Made by a program: the position numbers and the translations under genes. From an uncultured Lachnospiraceae bacterium (GTDB lineage Bacteria; Bacillota; Clostridia; Lachnospirales; Lachnospiraceae): a stretch of 64,000 nucleotides of DNA. The stretch is taken from NCBI GenBank assembly GCA_902802515.1, contig CADCMM010000001.1, positions 1-64,000 on the forward strand, in the 5' to 3' direction. This document shows positions 44,317-53,553 of this stretch, one piece after another. Below the pieces are notes generated by a model. The model saw only the letters and a program-made list of their open reading frames with translations. It did no database searches and was not told the DNA's origin. How positions within the stretch are numbered: the stretch's first letter is position 1; the number at the start of each line of letters is the position of its first letter.

Positions 44317-45582
44317 ATGAAAAAACCATTTGTGACATTGCAGCAGGCACAGGAAATCGTGAAAAAGTATCCGACACCTTTTCATCTGTATGATGAGAAG
44401 GGTATTCGTGAAAATGCAGAGCGGCTGAAAACTGCGTTTGCATGGAATAAGGGTTTTAAAGAATATTTTGCGGTGAAAGCCAATCCCAACCCGTTTCTGA
44501 TAAAAATTTTACAGGAATATGGCTGTGGCTGTGACTGTTCCTCTATGACAGAACTGATGCTGTCAGAGGCAGTCGGTGTAAAAGGCCGGGATATTATGTT
44601 TTCTTCCAATGATACTCCGATGGAGGAGTTTAAAAAAGCGGATGAACTGGGAGCTATTATCAATCTGGATGATATCACACATGTGGAGATTGTAGAAAAA
44701 ACTTTGGGCAAACTGCCTAAGGTTATGAGCTGCCGTTATAACCCGGGTGGTGTGTTCCAGATGAGTAACGGCATTATGGATAATCCGGGAGACGCGAAAT
44801 ACGGTATGACGAGAACGCAGATTGCGGAAGCGTTTCGGATGATGAAACAGAAAGGTGTGGAAGAATTTGGTATCCATGCGTTTCTGGCCAGCAATACGGT
44901 AACGAATGAATACTATCCCCAGCTGGCAAAAGTTCTGTTTGAACTGGCGGTAGAACTCCGCAACGAGACAGGAGCAGAGATTAAATTTATCAATCTTTCC
45001 GGCGGTGTGGGAATTCCTTACCGTCCAGACCAGGAAGCCAACGATATCCTTGTCATCGGTGAGGGCGTCCGCCAGGTATATGAGGATGTTTTGGTACCTG
45101 CCGGAATGGATGATATTTCGATCTATACTGAAATGGGAAGATTTATGATGGGCCCTTATGGTTGTCTGGTGACCAAGGCTATCAACGAAAAGCATACTTA
45201 TAAAGAGTATGTGGGTGTGGATGCCTGCGCGGTGAACCTGATGCGTCCGGCTATGTACGGCGCGTATCACCATGTTACCGTGCTGGGCAAAGAAGATGCT
45301 TCTCATGACCATATTTATGATGTTACAGGCTCTCTGTGTGAAAACAACGACAAGTTTGCCATTGACCGGAAGCTGCCGGAGATTGAGATGGGAGATCTGT
45401 TGGTGATTCATGACACCGGAGCCCACGGCTTTTCTATGGGATATAATTATAATGGAAAATTGAAGTCCGCGGAGGTGCTTTTGAAGGAGGACGGGACTAC
45501 CCAGTTGATTCGCCGCGCGGAAACACCGAAGGATTACTTTGCCACCTTGGATTGTTTTGAGGCGTACCGTTTCCTTGGCTAA
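44317..45582 (+). CDS. lysA: Diaminopimelate decarboxylase family PLP enzyme
   Basis: A 421-residue fold-type III PLP decarboxylase. YFAVKANPNPFLIKILQEYGCGCDCSS carries the PLP lysine near residue 50, GIHAFLASN the stacking His, NLSGGVGIPY the phosphate loop, EMGRFMMGPYG and the C-terminal VTGSLCENNDKFAIDRKLP the dimer-contributed Cys. LysA makes lysine from meso-diaminopimelate. Family members acting on related amino acids exist, so the symbol is likely but not certain. Own promoter; CAGGAGGAGAGTT before ATG 44317. Confidence 0.85.
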   Translation: MKKPFVTLQQAQEIVKKYPTPFHLYDEKGIRENAERLKTAFAWNKGFKEYFAVKANPNPFLIKILQEYGCGCDCSSMTELMLSEAVGVKGRDIMFSSNDTPMEEFKKADELGAIINLDDITHVEIVEKTLGKLPKVMSCRYNPGGVFQMSNGIMDNPGDAKYGMTRTQIAEAFRMMKQKGVEEFGIHAFLASNTVTNEYYPQLAKVLFELAVELRNETGAEIKFINLSGGVGIPYRPDQEANDILVIGEGVRQVYEDVLVPAGMDDISIYTEMGRFMMGPYGCLVTKAINEKHTYKEYVGVDACAVNLMRPAMYGAYHHVTVLGKEDASHDHIYDVTGSLCENNDKFAIDRKLPEIEMGDLLVIHDTGAHGFSMGYNYNGKLKSAEVLLKEDGTTQLIRRAETPKDYFATLDCFEAYRFLG

Positions 45583-45612
45583 TAGTGTTTGCAGAAAGCA
45601 TGAAAATTGAAC

Positions 45613-45641
45613 TTGCTTTTTTGAATGATTTGTGTTAGAAT
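45613..45641 (+). promoter_or_regulatory. tRNA-Leu promoter
   Basis: TTGCTT (45613-45618), 17 bases, TAGAAT (45636-45641). The tRNA starts 27 bases later. Confidence 0.6.
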
Positions 45642-45667
45642 AAACTTCGCTTGTGAGAGCGAAGTGA

Positions 45668-45750
45668 GCCGGCGTGTCGGAATGGCAGACGAGGCAGACT
45701 CAAAATCTGTTGTGGGCAACCACGTGTGGGTTCAAGTCCCACCGCCGGCA
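45668..45750 (+). tRNA. tRNA-Leu (anticodon CAA)
   Basis: The acceptor stem is GCCGGCG (45668-45674) with CGCCGGC (45743-45749) and discriminator A. The anticodon loop is CTCAAAA, giving CAA, which reads UUG. A long variable arm (TGTGGGCAACCACG) is the class II feature of leucine tRNAs, and the T arm is GTGGG-TTCAAGT-CCCAC. CCA is not encoded. Confidence 0.96.
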
Positions 45751-45754
45751 GGAT

Positions 45755-45792
45755 GAAACCTTGTAGACATGATGTTTACAAGGTTTCTTTAG
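45755..45792 (+). terminator. Terminator after tRNA-Leu
   Basis: GAAACCTTGTA pairs with TACAAGGTTTC and is followed by TTTAG. Confidence 0.8.
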
Positions 45793-45844
45793 TATGCGCA
45801 GGGCTGCGTAAGGGATTTATTAAGGTTGGCAGAAAGGAAAGAAA

Positions 45845-47497
45845 ATGGAAAAATTAAGAACACAGCTTCGCCAGATTGATCACAAAGGCTATAAGGCATA
45901 CAAAACATTGGAAGGAGAATACAATTTCGGGACATATCGTCTGTGCATTGACCATGTGCAGGGAGACCCGTTTGCGACACCCTCCAGAGTGCGGATCTGC
46001 TATCGAAATAAGGGAAATATCAACCCGGAATTTTTTCAGAACAGACACCGCAGGACTGCAGTGGAAGATTATCTTTTGCGCAGATTGACCCGGACGATCC
46101 GGGCTGCATCGGATGGAACCAGAAAAGGCTCTGGGAAGAGCGGTATAGTCACAGTCTGCCGCGCGGGACAGGAGATCCTGGAGCGCTCCTCCATGAAAAT
46201 CACTGAGGACTGGATCGAGGCGCGGATCGAGGTGGGGTTCCCCGCATATGGACGGACAATTGCGGCAGGGGAATTGATGCAAATTTTGTTTGAACTTCTC
46301 CCGAATGTGGCTGAGCGGACTTTCCATATACAGAAAACGATGCTGGCAGAACTGGAACAGACGGTTTCTCTGGCAGACGATCAGCAGTTTATCAGGGAGG
46401 AATTGGAGCGCCATGAACTAGTGGCGTTTGTGGCGGACGGGGCGATTCTGCCCAGGGAGAGCGGCATTTCCCAGCGGCCGATGCGTGAGGCAGTGGCTTT
46501 TCAAAGCCCGGACAGCCTGGCAATAACGCTGCTGCTTCCTCACAGAGGAACCCTTCGCGGCATGGGGATCCGTAAGGGGATCACGGTGATTGCCGGAGGC
46601 GGTTTTCATGGAAAATCTACTCTTTTAAAGGCGCTGGAGCGTGGTGTGTATAATCATATAGCCGGAGATGGAAGGGAGTATGTGATTACTGACCGAAGTG
46701 CTTTTAAACTTAGAGCTGAGGAGGGCAGGTGTATCCATGAAGTAGATATTTCCATGTTTATCAATCATCTGCCCACAAAAGCTGATACTACCCGTTTTTC
46801 TACAGAGAATGCCAGCGGCAGCACATCACAGTCGGCAAATACGGTGGAGGCTTTGGCTGCAGGCAGCAAGGTTCTTCTGATTGATGAGGATACTTCCGCT
46901 ACTAATTTCATGGTAAGAGATGATAGGATGGCGCAGCTGGTTTCTGATGAAAAGGAACCGATCATTCCCTTTATCCGAAAAATAAGGAGCCTTTACCGCG
47001 ATCTGGGAATCTCAACCGTATTAGTGGCGGGAAGTTCCGGGGATTATCTTTCTGCGGCAGATACTGTTCTCCAGATGGATTGTTACAAAACACTGGATGT
47101 GACGGAAAAGGCGAAACAGCTGACGGTTCCTCTCACGGAATGCCGCGCGCAGCAAAAGATATGGATAAAGAAGCCGGTTCGAAATAAAACGATAGAAAAG
47201 GTCCGGGTACATGGCTGGGACACCCTGAGCCTGGACCGGGATGAGATTGATCTGCGTTATCTGGAACAGATCGTAGATGAGAGCCAGACAGCGGCGCTGG
47301 CATATATCATGCAGTATATTCTTGGGCGTCTGGCAAATGGGAAAAAGAGCGCGGCTGTGCTGGCTATGGAAGCGGCGGAGAAACTGGAAAAGGACGGTAT
47401 TCTTTCTGTGACCCCTAAAAACTACGGGGCAGGGCCTGCAGCCAAGGTAAGAGTTCAGGAGATCCTGGCCTGCCTTTCCAGATACCGGCTTCTTTAA
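45845..47497 (+). CDS. ABC-class P-loop ATPase (COG3044-like)
   Basis: A 550-residue cytoplasmic protein. The Walker A motif is GGGFHGKSTLLKALERGVYNH near residues 252-272 and the Walker B is LLIDEDTSATNFMVRDDRM near 340, which is typical of the predicted ABC-class ATPase family. It has no membrane segments, and no ABC signature motif or partner is obvious nearby. A role in RNA or DNA transactions has been suggested for relatives; function here is unknown. ATG 45845 follows AGAAAGGAAAGAAA. Confidence 0.8.
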   Translation: MEKLRTQLRQIDHKGYKAYKTLEGEYNFGTYRLCIDHVQGDPFATPSRVRICYRNKGNINPEFFQNRHRRTAVEDYLLRRLTRTIRAASDGTRKGSGKSGIVTVCRAGQEILERSSMKITEDWIEARIEVGFPAYGRTIAAGELMQILFELLPNVAERTFHIQKTMLAELEQTVSLADDQQFIREELERHELVAFVADGAILPRESGISQRPMREAVAFQSPDSLAITLLLPHRGTLRGMGIRKGITVIAGGGFHGKSTLLKALERGVYNHIAGDGREYVITDRSAFKLRAEEGRCIHEVDISMFINHLPTKADTTRFSTENASGSTSQSANTVEALAAGSKVLLIDEDTSATNFMVRDDRMAQLVSDEKEPIIPFIRKIRSLYRDLGISTVLVAGSSGDYLSAADTVLQMDCYKTLDVTEKAKQLTVPLTECRAQQKIWIKKPVRNKTIEKVRVHGWDTLSLDRDEIDLRYLEQIVDESQTAALAYIMQYILGRLANGKKSAAVLAMEAAEKLEKDGILSVTPKNYGAGPAAKVRVQEILACLSRYRLL

Positions 47498-47514
47498 GGG
47501 GGCAGTTGCGCCCA

Positions 47515-48147
47515 TTAATATAGTGGGAAGGGACTGCTGCAATTCCTGCTGACCTTATCCCAGTCAATGACATGGAACCAGTCGGTGATGTATGCATCTC
47601 TCTTGTTGTAGTGTTTCAGGTAGTAGGCATGTTCCCAGACATCCAGATTCAGTATTGGCTGCAGTCGCAGGGACAGCGGGGTATCCTGATTAGCGGTAGT
47701 GATGATTTTTAGTCTTCCGAAGACGTCCATCACCAGCCATGCATACCCCGAGCCGAATACGGAGAGGGCTGCGGCTCGGAAAGCATTCAGAAAAGCATCG
47801 AAACTTCCATAGACAGTATTGATATAAGAATTGCAGGGAAATGCCGGTGTTTGTGTTGCCGGATTTTTCATATTGGAAAAGAAAAAAATATGGTTATAGA
47901 CGCCGCCAGCGTTGTTTTTAACCGGGGTCTGAAGCTCCTCGGGCAGAGAATCCAGGTAGAATAATAGCCCTTCCAGAGAGAGGGTATGATACTCCGGGTA
48001 GTTTTTTAATATTCTGTTCAGGTTATCCACATAAGTTTGGAGATGCCGGTTGTGGTGCAGCTCCATAGTTTTTTCGTCGATAAAAGGCTCTAAGGTGTTG
48101 TAGGCATATGGGAGCGGTGGGTTGACAAATGGATAGTGTTCGTTCAA
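47515..48147 (-). CDS. Superoxide dismutase (Fe/Mn family)
   Basis: A 210-residue Fe/Mn-type superoxide dismutase. Metal ligands are a His in MELHHNRHLQTYVDNLN, a His in NNAGGVYNHIFFF, and Asp and His in NLDVWEHAYYLKHY. The Gln that tunes the metal lies in TANQDTPL and a Gly replaces the FeSOD Gln (AGG), a combination characteristic of Mn-preferring enzymes. The start appears to be TTG at 48147, with no clear ribosome binding site, so the N-terminus is uncertain. Converges with the ATPase gene upstream and faces the leuA T-box. Confidence 0.88.
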   Translation of the reverse strand: MNEHYPFVNPPLPYAYNTLEPFIDEKTMELHHNRHLQTYVDNLNRILKNYPEYHTLSLEGLLFYLDSLPEELQTPVKNNAGGVYNHIFFFSNMKNPATQTPAFPCNSYINTVYGSFDAFLNAFRAAALSVFGSGYAWLVMDVFGRLKIITTANQDTPLSLRLQPILNLDVWEHAYYLKHYNKRDAYITDWFHVIDWDKVSRNCSSPFPLY

Positions 48148-48208
48148 GACAATTCTCTTTTCAAGGTTTTGTTCAGTATATGCATGAGGGAAAGAAGTAA
48201 TGATCCTC

Positions 48209-48237
48209 TTGACATTTTAACAAGTAAATGGTATTGT
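48209..48237 (+). promoter_or_regulatory. Promoter of the leuA T-box leader
   Basis: TTGACA (48209-48214), 17 bases, TATTGT (48232-48237). The T-box leader begins just downstream. Confidence 0.8.
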
Positions 48238-48239
48238 TT

Positions 48240-48538
48240 ATCTAGTCGTTATCAGGAAAATGCAGTGATGGGGAGTAGTACCTTTGTCTTGGGTTTCAGA
48301 AAGCTGTCGGTTGATGTGAGACAGCAGAAGGGACATTGAGAACTGACCTCTGAGCGGCTGCCCGAACTTCCGATAGAATAGTAGGCGCAGACGGTTTCCC
48401 GGCCGTTATCCGGGCAGGATATAAGGTTTCGCACCCGTATCCGTAGAGCGCGTGATTTTTCACGAACAGGAGTGGTACCGCGTAAGATCAATAATCTTCC
48501 GTCTCTTGTGGCACATGCCATAATGAGGCGGAATTTTT
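48240..48538 (+). promoter_or_regulatory. Leucine T-box riboswitch with terminator
   Basis: Stem I carries the AGTA bulge motif (GGGGAGTAGTACC) and the CAGAAAGCTGTCGGTTGATG distal region. The specifier follows the usual GAA-codon-CC pattern: GAA (48340-48342) then CTG (48343-48345), a leucine codon, then ACCTCTGAG. The tRNA acceptor-binding T-box sequence AGTGGTACCGCG is at 48471-48482. The terminator stem is CCGTCTC (48499-48505) with GAGGCGG (48525-48531) and then TTTTT. Uncharged tRNA-Leu binding should favour the antiterminator and expression of leuA. Confidence 0.93.
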
Positions 48539-48598
48539 GCATTATGCGAATGGTGAGATTTTCCTGAAGTGATAATTTAGAAAATGGAGGAATTAGAA

Positions 48599-50272
48599 AT
48601 GATGAATCACAGAAAATATACCAGGCAGTATTTTATGCCGCCGGTATCTTCCACCAAATGGGTGAAAAAAGAGTATATCGAGAAGGCACCGATCTGGTGC
48701 AGCGTGGATCTGAGAGATGGAAACCAGGCACTGGTGGTTCCTATGACGCTGGAACAGAAACTTGACTTCTTTCAGCTTTTGGTAAAGATCGGCTTTAAGG
48801 AGATCGAGGTTGGCTTTCCAGCTGCCTCGGATACAGAGTATAATTTTCTGCGGGCGCTGATTGAACGGGATATGATTCCGGATGATGTGACGATTCAGGT
48901 GTTAACTCAAGCCAGGGAACATATTATCAGAAAGACTTTTGAGGCATTGAAAGGCGCGAAGAAAGCTGTGGTTCACGTTTACAATTCCACTTCCCTGGCA
49001 CAGAGAGAACAGGTATTCGCGAAATCTAAGGAAGAAATCCTCAAAATTGCGGTGGACGGTGCAAAACTGTTGAAAGATCTGACGGAAGAGACCGGCGGAA
49101 ATTATCAGTTTGAATATAGCCCTGAGAGTTTCACCGGTACGGAGCCGGAATACGCGCTGGAAGTCTGCAATGCCGTCCTTGATGTGTGGCAGCCTACCGC
49201 GGAGCATAAAGCGATCATCAACCTGCCCAGCACGGTTCAGATGTCCATGCCGCATGTTTACGCCAGTCAGATTGAGTATATGAGTGAAAATATGAAATAC
49301 AGGGAGAATGTGATTCTTTCCCTTCATCCTCACAATGACCGGGGATGCGGTGTTTCAGATGCAGAACTGGGACTTCTGGCCGGAGCGGATCGTATCGAAG
49401 GTACGCTGTTCGGCAATGGGGAGCGCACCGGCAATGTGGACATTGTGACCCTGGCTATGAATATGTACGCACAGGGAGTAGATCCCCAGCTTGACTTTAG
49501 CAATATGCCCGATGTATGTGAAAAATATGAACAGTATACCGGAATGAAAGTGGATGAGAGAAGCCCCTACAGCGGAGCGCTGGTGTTTGCGGCATTTTCC
49601 GGATCACATCAGGATGCTATCGCAAAGGGCATGAAATATAGGGAAGATAAAAAGAGCGATCTGTGGACGGTTCCTTATCTTCCCATTGATCCCACTGATA
49701 TCGGCCGCTGCTACGATGCGGATGTGATCCGCATTAACAGTCAGTCCGGAAAGGGCGGGGTAGGCTATATTCTGGAGCAGCATTACGGATTGAAGCTTCC
49801 GAAGAAGATGAGAGAAGCTATGGGATACGCTGCGAAATCAGCTTCCGACACTGGACATAAAGAACTCCTTCCGGATGAGATTTTCCGACTGTTTAAAGAA
49901 ACCTTTGAAAATGTTGTTTCACCTTACAATATTTCGGAGGTGCATTTTAAACAGCACAACGGTATCATTGCGGAAGTGACGACTACCTATCGCGATAGGA
50001 CCAATGTGATCATTGCGTCCGGTAATGGACGTCTGAATGCAGTGAGCAATGCACTGAAGAAACACTATCGTTTAGAGTATGATCTGGTGACTTACGAGGA
50101 GCATGCTCTGGAACAAAGCTCCAGTTCCCGGGCGATTGCCTATGTGGGTATTCGCAGAAAATCGGATGGAGACCTGTTCTGGGGAGCCGGTGTTGATGTG
50201 GACATTATTCGCGCGTCCATTGATGCTCTGTTGACAGCGGTAAATAATATGGCAAAATCTACTAATGAATGA
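48599..50272 (+). CDS. leuA: 2-Isopropylmalate synthase
   Basis: Condenses 2-oxoisovalerate and acetyl-CoA in the first leucine-specific step. The 557-residue protein is of the longer LeuA type 2: residues 30-60 hold CSVDLRDGNQALVVPM with the conserved Arg-Asp pair, the metal-binding SLHPHNDRGCG carries His-x-Asn and the C-terminal domain from about residue 430 is the allosteric leucine-binding region. GGAGGA upstream favours ATG 48599 (48602 possible). Controlled by the leucine T-box; the terminator at 50426 closes the unit. Confidence 0.95.
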   Translation: MMNHRKYTRQYFMPPVSSTKWVKKEYIEKAPIWCSVDLRDGNQALVVPMTLEQKLDFFQLLVKIGFKEIEVGFPAASDTEYNFLRALIERDMIPDDVTIQVLTQAREHIIRKTFEALKGAKKAVVHVYNSTSLAQREQVFAKSKEEILKIAVDGAKLLKDLTEETGGNYQFEYSPESFTGTEPEYALEVCNAVLDVWQPTAEHKAIINLPSTVQMSMPHVYASQIEYMSENMKYRENVILSLHPHNDRGCGVSDAELGLLAGADRIEGTLFGNGERTGNVDIVTLAMNMYAQGVDPQLDFSNMPDVCEKYEQYTGMKVDERSPYSGALVFAAFSGSHQDAIAKGMKYREDKKSDLWTVPYLPIDPTDIGRCYDADVIRINSQSGKGGVGYILEQHYGLKLPKKMREAMGYAAKSASDTGHKELLPDEIFRLFKETFENVVSPYNISEVHFKQHNGIIAEVTTTYRDRTNVIIASGNGRLNAVSNALKKHYRLEYDLVTYEEHALEQSSSSRAIAYVGIRRKSDGDLFWGAGVDVDIIRASIDALLTAVNNMAKSTNE

Positions 50273-50425
50273 TTATGACAAAATATTACAAAAATATTAC
50301 GCCGTGTCGAACGTTGTCAATAAATGCTGAAAAAACGCAGAAATGTCGAAAAAATTTGAAAAATCAATTAATATGACGAAATAAAAACGACGAAAGACTA
50401 AATTTTACAGTGCGCAACATGCACA

Positions 50426-50468
50426 AAAAGGGGCACAAATATTCACAAATATTTGTGCCCCTTTTCTA
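50426..50468 (+). terminator. Terminator after leuA
   Basis: AAAAGGGGCACAAATATT pairs perfectly with AATATTTGTGCCCCTTTT across CACA. The rest of 50273-50528 shows no gene. Confidence 0.9.
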
Positions 50469-50528
50469 AAATTCAATAAACAAATAAACAGGGGGTATGT
50501 AATATATTACGAAAATATGAAAAACCTA

Positions 50529-50557
50529 TTGACAGTGTGAAATAGATTTCTTATAAT
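50529..50557 (+). promoter_or_regulatory. Consensus promoter of the SleB-like gene
   Basis: TTGACA (50529-50534), 17 bases, TATAAT (50552-50557). A 100-base leader follows. Confidence 0.9.
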
Positions 50558-50660
50558 GCAGGTACGTTGCAGAGGCAGTATAAATTCAAGGGGAACGCGT
50601 GAAATCCATTTATAGTACGGGGAGATACTATTAGAAAAAAGTAAACGGTTAGGAGAGTTT

Positions 50661-51482
50661 ATGGATCTATTAGTGAACGTATGGAAAGCATGCTCTAAGC
50701 TGCTAAAGCGAGGATTCAAGCGGCATGCAAGTGATTTGGCGTTGATTCTGTCAGGCGTTGTGCTAACTGCTTTTCTTTCCCTCTCTGTTTCAGAGCTTTT
50801 TTCAGATGGACGGGGTGTGGTATATGCGGTTAGCGATGTATCTGTCATGGGGGAGAACAGACTCCAGGCCGGGCTCATGGGCGTTGTCAATGGAGTGGCC
50901 AGTATGGAGGAGTATTACCGGGCAGGACAGACGAAAGATGTGGCAAATGCGAATGAAGAGATACTGGTAGGAACGAAAAGTGTGAGCCGGAACGCGGTAT
51001 ACCGAAATGCGTTTTCCGGAGAAGTACAGAAAGCCGGGGAGCTGGGGGCTGATGCGCTGCAGGCTGTTGTGGAAAATCAGATTCCTTATGATGAGTATTA
51101 CACGCTTCTTCAGATAGTGGAAGCGGAGGCTACCGGCGGTGATATTCCCAGCAAACTGCTGGTTGCAAATGTAGTTTTGAACCGGGTAAAAGATTCGCAC
51201 TTCCCAGATACGATCTACGACGTAGTATGGCAGAGAGTCGACGGCTCTGCACAATTTTCACCCACGATGGATGGCAGAATTTCTTCCTGCACCATCACAA
51301 ATTCCACGGTGGAAGCTGTGGAGCTTGCCCTGCAGGGTGAGGACAATTCACAGGGGGCGCTGTTTTTCGTTGCGCGAAATTCGGCGAATCCAGGGAATGT
51401 ACAATGGTTCGATTCAACACTGGTACGGTTATTCGAATATGGTGGACATGAGTATTATACATTCCGGGAATACTGTGAGTGA
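50661..51482 (+). CDS. Membrane-anchored cell wall hydrolase (SleB/Hydrolase_2 type)
   Basis: A 273-residue protein with an N-terminal transmembrane anchor (residues 27-48) and a C-terminal Hydrolase_2 domain (residues 155-273) containing the catalytic Glu in LLQIVEAEATGGD, then VANVVLNRVKDSHFPDTIYDVV and QFSP. The family includes SleB and CwlJ spore cortex hydrolases, but membrane-anchored members also occur in vegetative cells. Whether this organism sporulates cannot be told from the window. AGGAGAGTTT precedes ATG 50661. Confidence 0.87.
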   Translation: MDLLVNVWKACSKLLKRGFKRHASDLALILSGVVLTAFLSLSVSELFSDGRGVVYAVSDVSVMGENRLQAGLMGVVNGVASMEEYYRAGQTKDVANANEEILVGTKSVSRNAVYRNAFSGEVQKAGELGADALQAVVENQIPYDEYYTLLQIVEAEATGGDIPSKLLVANVVLNRVKDSHFPDTIYDVVWQRVDGSAQFSPTMDGRISSCTITNSTVEAVELALQGEDNSQGALFFVARNSANPGNVQWFDSTLVRLFEYGGHEYYTFREYCE

Positions 51483-51489
51483 AAATAAG

Positions 51490-51526
51490 CGGGAACTTTT
51501 CAGACTGGAGAGTTTCCGCTATTTTC
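51490..51526 (+). terminator. Terminator after the SleB-like gene
   Basis: AGCGGGAA.TTTTC pairs with GAGA.TTTCCGCT and is followed by ATTTTCT. The leftover frame through 51624 is not a gene. Confidence 0.65.
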
Positions 51527-51529
51527 TAT

Positions 51530-51557
51530 TTGCAAAAATATCGATGTATGTTATACT
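51530..51557 (+). promoter_or_regulatory. Probable thrC promoter
   Basis: TTGCAA (51530-51535), 16 bases, TATACT (51552-51557), 77 bases before thrC. Confidence 0.55.
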
Positions 51558-51633
51558 TGGACAAGATGAAAGAGCCATTGCCACTCTAAGTGACATGGCA
51601 CAGATGAAAACAAAGGAAAGATGAGGTTACAGA

Positions 51634-53124
51634 ATGGAATTGCTCTATAGAAGCACCAGGAACAGTGAAGTTGCCGTGACAGCCTCGCAGGCAGTATTGC
51701 AGGGGTTAGCTGAGGATGGAGGGTTATTTATACCCGATCGGATACCCGCGCTGGATATAAAGTTGGAACAGCTCTCTTCCATGTCGTATCAGCAGACGGC
51801 ATATGAGGTAATGAAATTGTTCCTGACCGATTTTACCGAAGAGGAACTGAAACATTGTATTGATAAGGCATACGATGAAAAATTTGATACTCCGGCTATT
51901 GCGCCGCTGAGAGAGGCAGACGGAGCATGGTATCTGGAATTATTCCATGGAGCAACCATTGCCTTTAAAGATATGGCCCTCTCTATTCTTCCTCATTTGC
52001 TGACCGTATCAGCCAGGAAGAATCACGTAAAAAACGAGATCGTCATTCTTACAGCCACTTCCGGTGATACAGGAAAGGCCGCGTTGGCTGGCTTTGCTGA
52101 TGTGCCGGGAACCAAGATCATCGTATTTTATCCCAAGAACGGTGTAAGCCCCATCCAGGAACGTCAGATGGTTACCCAGAAAGGGGATAATACTTTTGTG
52201 GTGGGAATCAAAGGAAATTTTGATGACGCCCAGAGCGGTGTGAAACGCATCTTCGGAGACAAGGAGTTAAAACAGGAAATGGATCAGGCCGGTTATCAGT
52301 TTTCTTCCGCCAACTCCATTAATATCGGACGTCTGGTTCCGCAGATCGTGTATTATGTGTACGCATATGGAAAGATGGTGGCGGATGGCCAGCTGAAGGC
52401 AGGGGAAACTATGAATGTGGTGGTTCCCACCGGAAACTTTGGAAATATCCTGGCTGCTTATTTTGCGAAAAATATGGGATTGCCTATTGAAAAACTGATC
52501 TGCGCGTCCAATGAGAACAAAGTGCTGGTAGATTTCTTCCGCACCGGAAATTATGATAAAAACCGGAAGTTTATCCTGACATCTTCTCCGTCCATGGATA
52601 TTCTTATTTCCAGCAATCTGGAACGCTTGGTCTATCTCATTGCTCAGCGTGATTCAGCCAAGAATGCGCAGCTGATGGCGGCGCTGGCATCGGACGGAAA
52701 ATATGAGATTTCGGAAGAGATGAAAGCAAAATTAACGGATTTCTATGGTGACTATGCATCAGAAGAAGAGACTGCGTCAGAGATTGCTGAGGTTTATAAA
52801 AAGACAGGTTATGTGTTGGACACCCATACAGCGGTGGCATCCAGAGTTTACCGGAAGTATCGGGAAGAGACCGGGGATGAGATCAAAACGGTGATTGCCT
52901 CTACCGCCAGCCCGTACAAATTTGCCAGAAGCGTGCTGGGAGCCATTGATCCAAAATATGATGCACTGTCAGATTTTGAATTGGTGGATCAGCTGAGCGA
53001 ACTGTCAGGAACGAATGTGCCGCGCGCAGTAGAAGAACTTCGTACTTTGCCGGTTCTGCACGATACGGTAGTGGAGACTGAGCAGATGAAAGAAATTGTG
53101 AAAACATTTTTGAAGATATCATGA
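51634..53124 (+). CDS. thrC: Threonine synthase
   Basis: Converts O-phosphohomoserine to threonine. The 496-residue protein has the PLP lysine in FHGATIAFKDMALSILPHLL near residue 113, the TATSGDTGKAALAGFAD phosphate/PLP-binding loop near 150, and VVPTGNFGNILAAYFAKNMG further on. Length and layout match the longer bacterial ThrC. It uses the product downstream of the homoserine dehydrogenase encoded at 11341. ATG 51634 follows GATGAGGTTACAG. Confidence 0.95.
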   Translation: MELLYRSTRNSEVAVTASQAVLQGLAEDGGLFIPDRIPALDIKLEQLSSMSYQQTAYEVMKLFLTDFTEEELKHCIDKAYDEKFDTPAIAPLREADGAWYLELFHGATIAFKDMALSILPHLLTVSARKNHVKNEIVILTATSGDTGKAALAGFADVPGTKIIVFYPKNGVSPIQERQMVTQKGDNTFVVGIKGNFDDAQSGVKRIFGDKELKQEMDQAGYQFSSANSINIGRLVPQIVYYVYAYGKMVADGQLKAGETMNVVVPTGNFGNILAAYFAKNMGLPIEKLICASNENKVLVDFFRTGNYDKNRKFILTSSPSMDILISSNLERLVYLIAQRDSAKNAQLMAALASDGKYEISEEMKAKLTDFYGDYASEEETASEIAEVYKKTGYVLDTHTAVASRVYRKYREETGDEIKTVIASTASPYKFARSVLGAIDPKYDALSDFELVDQLSELSGTNVPRAVEELRTLPVLHDTVVETEQMKEIVKTFLKIS

Positions 53125-53173
53125 TGTTGTGGTTACATGCAACGACAGGATAAGGCAGAAATGGGAGGGTACT

Positions 53174-53527
53174 ATGGATACGAATTCAATGTTTAGTATA
53201 ATGGACATCATTGTTGTGGCCTGCGGCATTTATATTTTTTATGCGTACTACCTGCTGGTGGTAAAAAAAGAGATTAAACAGGGAATTTTGATATCACAGA
53301 AAACAGATCCCAAAAAGTGTCGGGATTTTGAGAACTATAAGCAATATATGAGCATTCGGCTCCTGGCGCTGGGTATTATGGCCATAGTCAGCGGAGGTCT
53401 TGGCTTATATCAGGATTACGTTGGAAAAGTAGACAGTGTGGTCTATCTGATCGTGTACATACTGTTCTTTGGATCATTGATCTGGTATGTGGCGGGTGTC
53501 AGAAAAGCAGAGAAGCTATATTGGTAA
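53174..53527 (+). CDS. Small membrane protein of unknown function
   Basis: A 117-residue protein I do not recognise. Three predicted transmembrane helices (residues 7-28, 63-80 and 86-106) with a charged cytoplasmic loop (KKEIKQGILISQKTDPKKCRDFENYKQ) between the first two. GGGAGGGTACT precedes ATG 53174. It lies between thrC and structured element B. Confidence 0.6.
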   Translation: MDTNSMFSIMDIIVVACGIYIFYAYYLLVVKKEIKQGILISQKTDPKKCRDFENYKQYMSIRLLALGIMAIVSGGLGLYQDYVGKVDSVVYLIVYILFFGSLIWYVAGVRKAEKLYW

Positions 53528-53553
53528 CGGTAAGAAATCAGCAAACATAGAGA

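Noticed and set aside
51271-51624. Frame of 117 codons overlapping the end of the SleB-like gene
   Set aside because: It overlaps the hydrolase in another frame, has no ribosome binding site and runs through a terminator and the thrC promoter.
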